A stretch of 64,000 nucleotides of DNA from JABCZS01 sp041660525 (GTDB lineage Bacteria > Pseudomonadota > Gammaproteobacteria > JABCZS01): the NCBI GenBank assembly GCA_041660525.1, contig JBAZWD010000009.1:1-64000 (forward strand). The letters are read 5' to 3'. This document shows positions 61,882 through 64,000 of the stretch, piece by piece (the stretch's first letter is position 1; each line of letters starts with the position of its first letter). The notes beneath the pieces were generated by a model. It was not told the DNA's origin. It worked only from the letters and a program-made list of their open reading frames with translations, and ran no database searches. A program made the translations under genes and the position numbers.

Positions 61882-62737
61882 TTAAAGCCTCATTTAACGC
61901 TGTATGATATTGTACAGATAATGGCGTTAAAGGCAATCGAATCCCGGATGGGATTAAACCCATTTTATGCAGCGCCCATTTTACGGGTATAGGATTGGAT
62001 TCTAAAAACAAATTTTGATGCAGTGCTTGCAATTGCTTATCGAGCTTATGACCCAATTCCACATCACCCGCTAACATTGCATCACAAAATTGACGCATTA
62101 AGCGCGGCGCCACATTAGCTGTTACCGAAATAACACCCTGACCGCCTACTTTTAATAATTCATAAGCCGTCGCATCATCGCCACTTAAAACAGCCATTTG
62201 GTCTGCTGCGTATTGAACTAAGGTTTGATAACGATTATTTTCACTGACACATTCTTTGATACCCACAATATTGGCATAACCTACCAATTGTTTAACCGTT
62301 TCTGGTAATAAATCACAAGCAGTACGACCTGGGGCATTGTATAAAATTTGTGGAATAGACACGCTATCGGCAATTTTTTGATAATGTAGTAATAAACCTG
62401 CTTGTGTAGGCTTAACACAATAAGGCGTTAAAATTAAACATGCATCGACACCTAATTCTTTTGCCGTTTGGGTAAGTTCTATGGTTTTTTGCGTAGAATT
62501 TGTACCTGTTCCCGCGAGCACAGGAACCCGTGCACGCGTCTCTAATAAGACTTCACGTACCACTTGTTGGTATTCAAGAAACGTTAACGCTGCGGCTTCG
62601 CCCGTTGTTCCGGCGGCAATAATGCCTTGTGTGCCTTGTTCAATATGCCACGCTACTAAATCACGCAAAGCAGAAATATCGAGACTGCCGTCTGCATGCA
62701 TGGGTGTAACGAGTGCCACTAAACTTCCAGAAAACAT
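61871..62737 (-). CDS. dapA: 4-hydroxy-tetrahydrodipicolinate synthase
   Basis: 288 residues. It condenses pyruvate with aspartate semialdehyde, the first committed step to lysine and meso-diaminopimelate for peptidoglycan. The Schiff-base lysine is K161 (VGIKECV), T44-T45 are in AAGTTGEAA and Y133 in ILYNAPGRTACDL. The catalytic Tyr107 of the E. coli triad is replaced: the sequence aligns without gaps up to LTPYCVKP, so Tyr106 is kept and position 107 is Cys. SD-like aagg precedes the ATG, and promoter TTGCTG-17-TATAAT is visible. Confidence 0.94.
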   Translation of the reverse strand: MFSGSLVALVTPMHADGSLDISALRDLVAWHIEQGTQGIIAAGTTGEAAALTFLEYQQVVREVLLETRARVPVLAGTGTNSTQKTIELTQTAKELGVDACLILTPYCVKPTQAGLLLHYQKIADSVSIPQILYNAPGRTACDLLPETVKQLVGYANIVGIKECVSENNRYQTLVQYAADQMAVLSGDDATAYELLKVGGQGVISVTANVAPRLMRQFCDAMLAGDVELGHKLDKQLQALHQNLFLESNPIPVKWALHKMGLIPSGIRLPLTPLSVQYHTALNEALNVL

Positions 62738-62763
62738 ATAGACGACCTTATGATTAAAACGCT

Positions 62764-62792
62764 ATTATAACCTTAGCAAAGGAGCACAGCAA
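62764..62792 (-). promoter_or_regulatory. dapA promoter
   Basis: Minus strand TTGCTG (62787-62792), 17-bp spacer, perfect TATAAT (62764-62769), leader about 22 nt to the dapA ATG at 62737. The -35 box covers the bcp start codon on the other strand. Confidence 0.65.
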
Positions 62793-63235
62793 TGATCACA
62801 GAATATTCATTAATTATTAGTCCTGAATTAACCATTATTTCCCAAGACTTACGCGGTAAAAATGTCGTCTTGTATTTTTATCCTAAAGACAATACGCCCG
62901 GTTGCACCAATGAAAGCAAAGACTTTGCAAGGCTTTATCCTGAATTTAAACAAACCAATACAGAAATCTTTGGTATATCTCGCGATAGTTTTAAATCGCA
63001 TGCCAATTTTAAAACCAAATACAATCTGCCTTTTGACTTAGTCTGTGACTTGGACGAAAAATTATGCAAACAATTCGACGTGCTGTGGCCCAAAAATATG
63101 TTTGGTAAAATCGTCAATGGTATTGTGCGTAGTACGTTTTTAATCGATAAAAATGGTGAACTCAAACAAGAATGGCGTAAAGTCAGTGTGGGTGGTCATG
63201 CACAAGCTGTGCTGGAAACTGCTTTAACATTATGA
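62792..63235 (+). CDS. bcp: Bcp-type peroxiredoxin lacking the resolving cysteine
   Basis: 147 residues. The peroxidatic Cys38 is in FYPKDNTPGCTNES. E. coli Bcp has a second cysteine five residues on, which is Lys43 here, so the enzyme is probably 1-Cys or uses a distant cysteine (VCDLDEKLCKQF). The N-terminus is about 8-10 residues shorter than E. coli, without the usual GDxAPxF segment. SD aaaggag 9 bases before the ATG. The stop overlaps the convergent symporter by 6 bases. Confidence 0.9.
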   Translation: MITEYSLIISPELTIISQDLRGKNVVLYFYPKDNTPGCTNESKDFARLYPEFKQTNTEIFGISRDSFKSHANFKTKYNLPFDLVCDLDEKLCKQFDVLWPKNMFGKIVNGIVRSTFLIDKNGELKQEWRKVSVGGHAQAVLETALTL

Positions 63236-64000
63236 ATCCACTAACACCGCACAACAACTACCGGTAAAAACACTCACTGTTGTGCGGCACATATCTAACA
63301 CGCGATCAACCGCGATAAAAAGTCCAATACCTTCCGCAGGAATACCAATTGCATGCAAAATGGCAATGATCGCAACCAATGAAGAAGATGGCACACCCGC
63401 TACACCTAGCGTTAACATAAATGCGAGTAAAACAATCAGTGCTTGTGTTGTTAGCGTTAAATCAATACCGTAAGCTTGCGCAACAAATAAACTCGCCACA
63501 CACATATACAATGCCGATCCAGTTAAATTCATGGAAGTACCCAATGGAATAACCAAGCTTGAAATTTTATTGGAAACCCCTGCGCGTTTTTCTACACATT
63601 CCATAGTCACGGGCAGGGTTGCCGCAGAAGAACTGGTTGAAAATGCGGTAATCAAGGCCGGTGTCATGGCTTTAATATGCGCAATAGGCGATTTGCCGGC
63701 AATGAATTTTAATAAAATAGGCAATACCACAAACATAAAGAAAATAAAACCGAGCAAAACGGTTAACGTGAAAAGTCCTAAAGATTGCAGTGATTGCAAA
63801 CCAAATTCAGAAAATACTTTTGCGACCAGTAAAAATACGCCCAGTGGCAAAGTTTTCATAATCAAATGCGTGAACTGCAACATCGTTTCAAAAACGCCTT
63901 GCGCAAATTGATTCAGCGAATCAGCGCTCGCTTTACTGATTTTAGAAATACAATACCCAAAAAGAATACTGAAGAAAATAATGCCTAGCATTTGTCCTTT
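63230..64000 (-). CDS. Dicarboxylate/amino acid:cation symporter (N-terminus outside window)
   Basis: At least 256 C-terminal residues are visible; the frame stays open to the window edge (three more codons, KGQ, precede MLGIIFFSILFG). This is the core of a DAACS (GltP/GltT/DctA) carrier. HP1 is SSSAATLPVTMECVEK, the conserved TM7 motif is NLTGSALYM (NMTGT-type), HP2 is LGVAGVPSSSLVA and TM8 is DRVLDMCRTTVSVFTG. It takes up glutamate, aspartate or C4-dicarboxylates with sodium or protons. The family arginine that separates acidic from neutral substrates cannot be assigned with certainty here. Confidence 0.92.
   Translation of the reverse strand, partial: KGQMLGIIFFSILFGYCISKISKASADSLNQFAQGVFETMLQFTHLIMKTLPLGVFLLVAKVFSEFGLQSLQSLGLFTLTVLLGFIFFMFVVLPILLKFIAGKSPIAHIKAMTPALITAFSTSSSAATLPVTMECVEKRAGVSNKISSLVIPLGTSMNLTGSALYMCVASLFVAQAYGIDLTLTTQALIVLLAFMLTLGVAGVPSSSLVAIIAILHAIGIPAEGIGLFIAVDRVLDMCRTTVSVFTGSCCAVLVDS

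Noticed and set aside
1..64000. CRISPR array, insertion sequence, prophage or integrase gene
   Set aside because: I looked for regularly spaced repeats, transposase or integrase motifs and phage structural genes on both strands and saw none. The only mobile-element trace is the decayed tRNA-Thr copy.

Overview
The window is 64 kb of AT-rich, tightly packed chromosome from a Gram-negative gammaproteobacterium. Three conserved gene blocks give the placement: (i) nadB divergent from rpoE, then mucD-lepA-lepB-rnc-era-recO; (ii) the full run rpsB-tsf-pyrH-frr-uppS-cdsA-dxr-rseP-bamA-skp-lpxD-fabZ-lpxA-lpxB-rnhB-dnaE, with map divergent from rpsB; (iii) dapA-(bamC position)-purC, obgE-rpmA-rplU with ispB divergent, and ygfX-sdhE divergent from ygfZ. 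Low GC, several large proteins of no recognisable family, a charged repeat-containing coiled-coil protein and a host-attachment-family protein suggest a host-associated member of the Legionellales (Legionella/Coxiella/Berkiella/Rickettsiella-like). That placement is inference, not a search result.

Layout. 0-4 kb: rsmI (cut by the window edge), lnt and the minCDE division-site operon. 4-9 kb: an intact PIN/ribbon-helix-helix toxin-antitoxin pair with a strong operator palindrome, a decapitated Phd antitoxin, the tldD-msrB-pmbA operon, a ComEA-like secreted protein and a host-attachment-family protein. 9.1-9.3 kb: tRNA-Arg(ACG) and tRNA-Ser(GCT). 9.3-16.3 kb: recO-era-rnc-lepB-lepA-mucD-rpoE. 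16.3-22.7 kb: nadB, ygfX-sdhE, ygfZ, an unusual response regulator, a large unknown membrane protein and nadC. 22.7-31.9 kb: a 655-residue coiled-coil protein with 54-bp tandem repeats, kdsB, yhbY, a thiolase, an M20 peptidase, a peptidoglycan amidase, a lipoprotein, a NIF3 protein and an unknown multispanning membrane protein. 32-36.4 kb is the most accessory stretch: an orphan gene behind an 11-C tract, a second lipoprotein paralogous to the first, a DUF2971 protein, a degenerate copy of the tRNA-Thr 3' half, an AbrB/PIN toxin-antitoxin pair, tRNA-Thr(CGT) and a type IV pilin. 36.3-54.6 kb: the envelope/translation cluster, all on the minus strand, with one extra acyltransferase-like membrane protein between lpxB and rnhB. 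54.8-64 kb: map, a wrecked Phd/VapC pair, a secreted phosphoesterase, obgE-rpmA-rplU, ispB, cytochrome b561, ppiB, a 44-codon membrane peptide, purC, a very short BamC-position lipoprotein, dapA, bcp and a truncated dicarboxylate symporter.

How it fits together. Most genes serve envelope building (lipid A: lpxA/B/D, fabZ, kdsB; phospholipid: cdsA; isoprenoid carriers: dxr, ispB, uppS; outer-membrane proteins: bamA, skp, the BamC-like lipoprotein, mucD, rseP), translation and division. The envelope-stress system looks rewired. rpoE is followed directly by mucD with no anti-sigma gene, RseP has room for only one PDZ domain, and BamC is reduced to its N-terminal part. The whole window is compressed: 8 of 10 convergent gene pairs overlap at their stop ends, rpoE and nadB share a CATG start, and two genes have a -10 box so close to the ATG that the mRNA would be leaderless. 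I see no CRISPR array, no insertion sequence and no phage operon. The candidates for undescribed biology are the orphan proteins at 20.1-21.7, 22.7-24.7, 30.6-31.9 and 32.1-33.1 kb and the stripped-down RpoE circuit.
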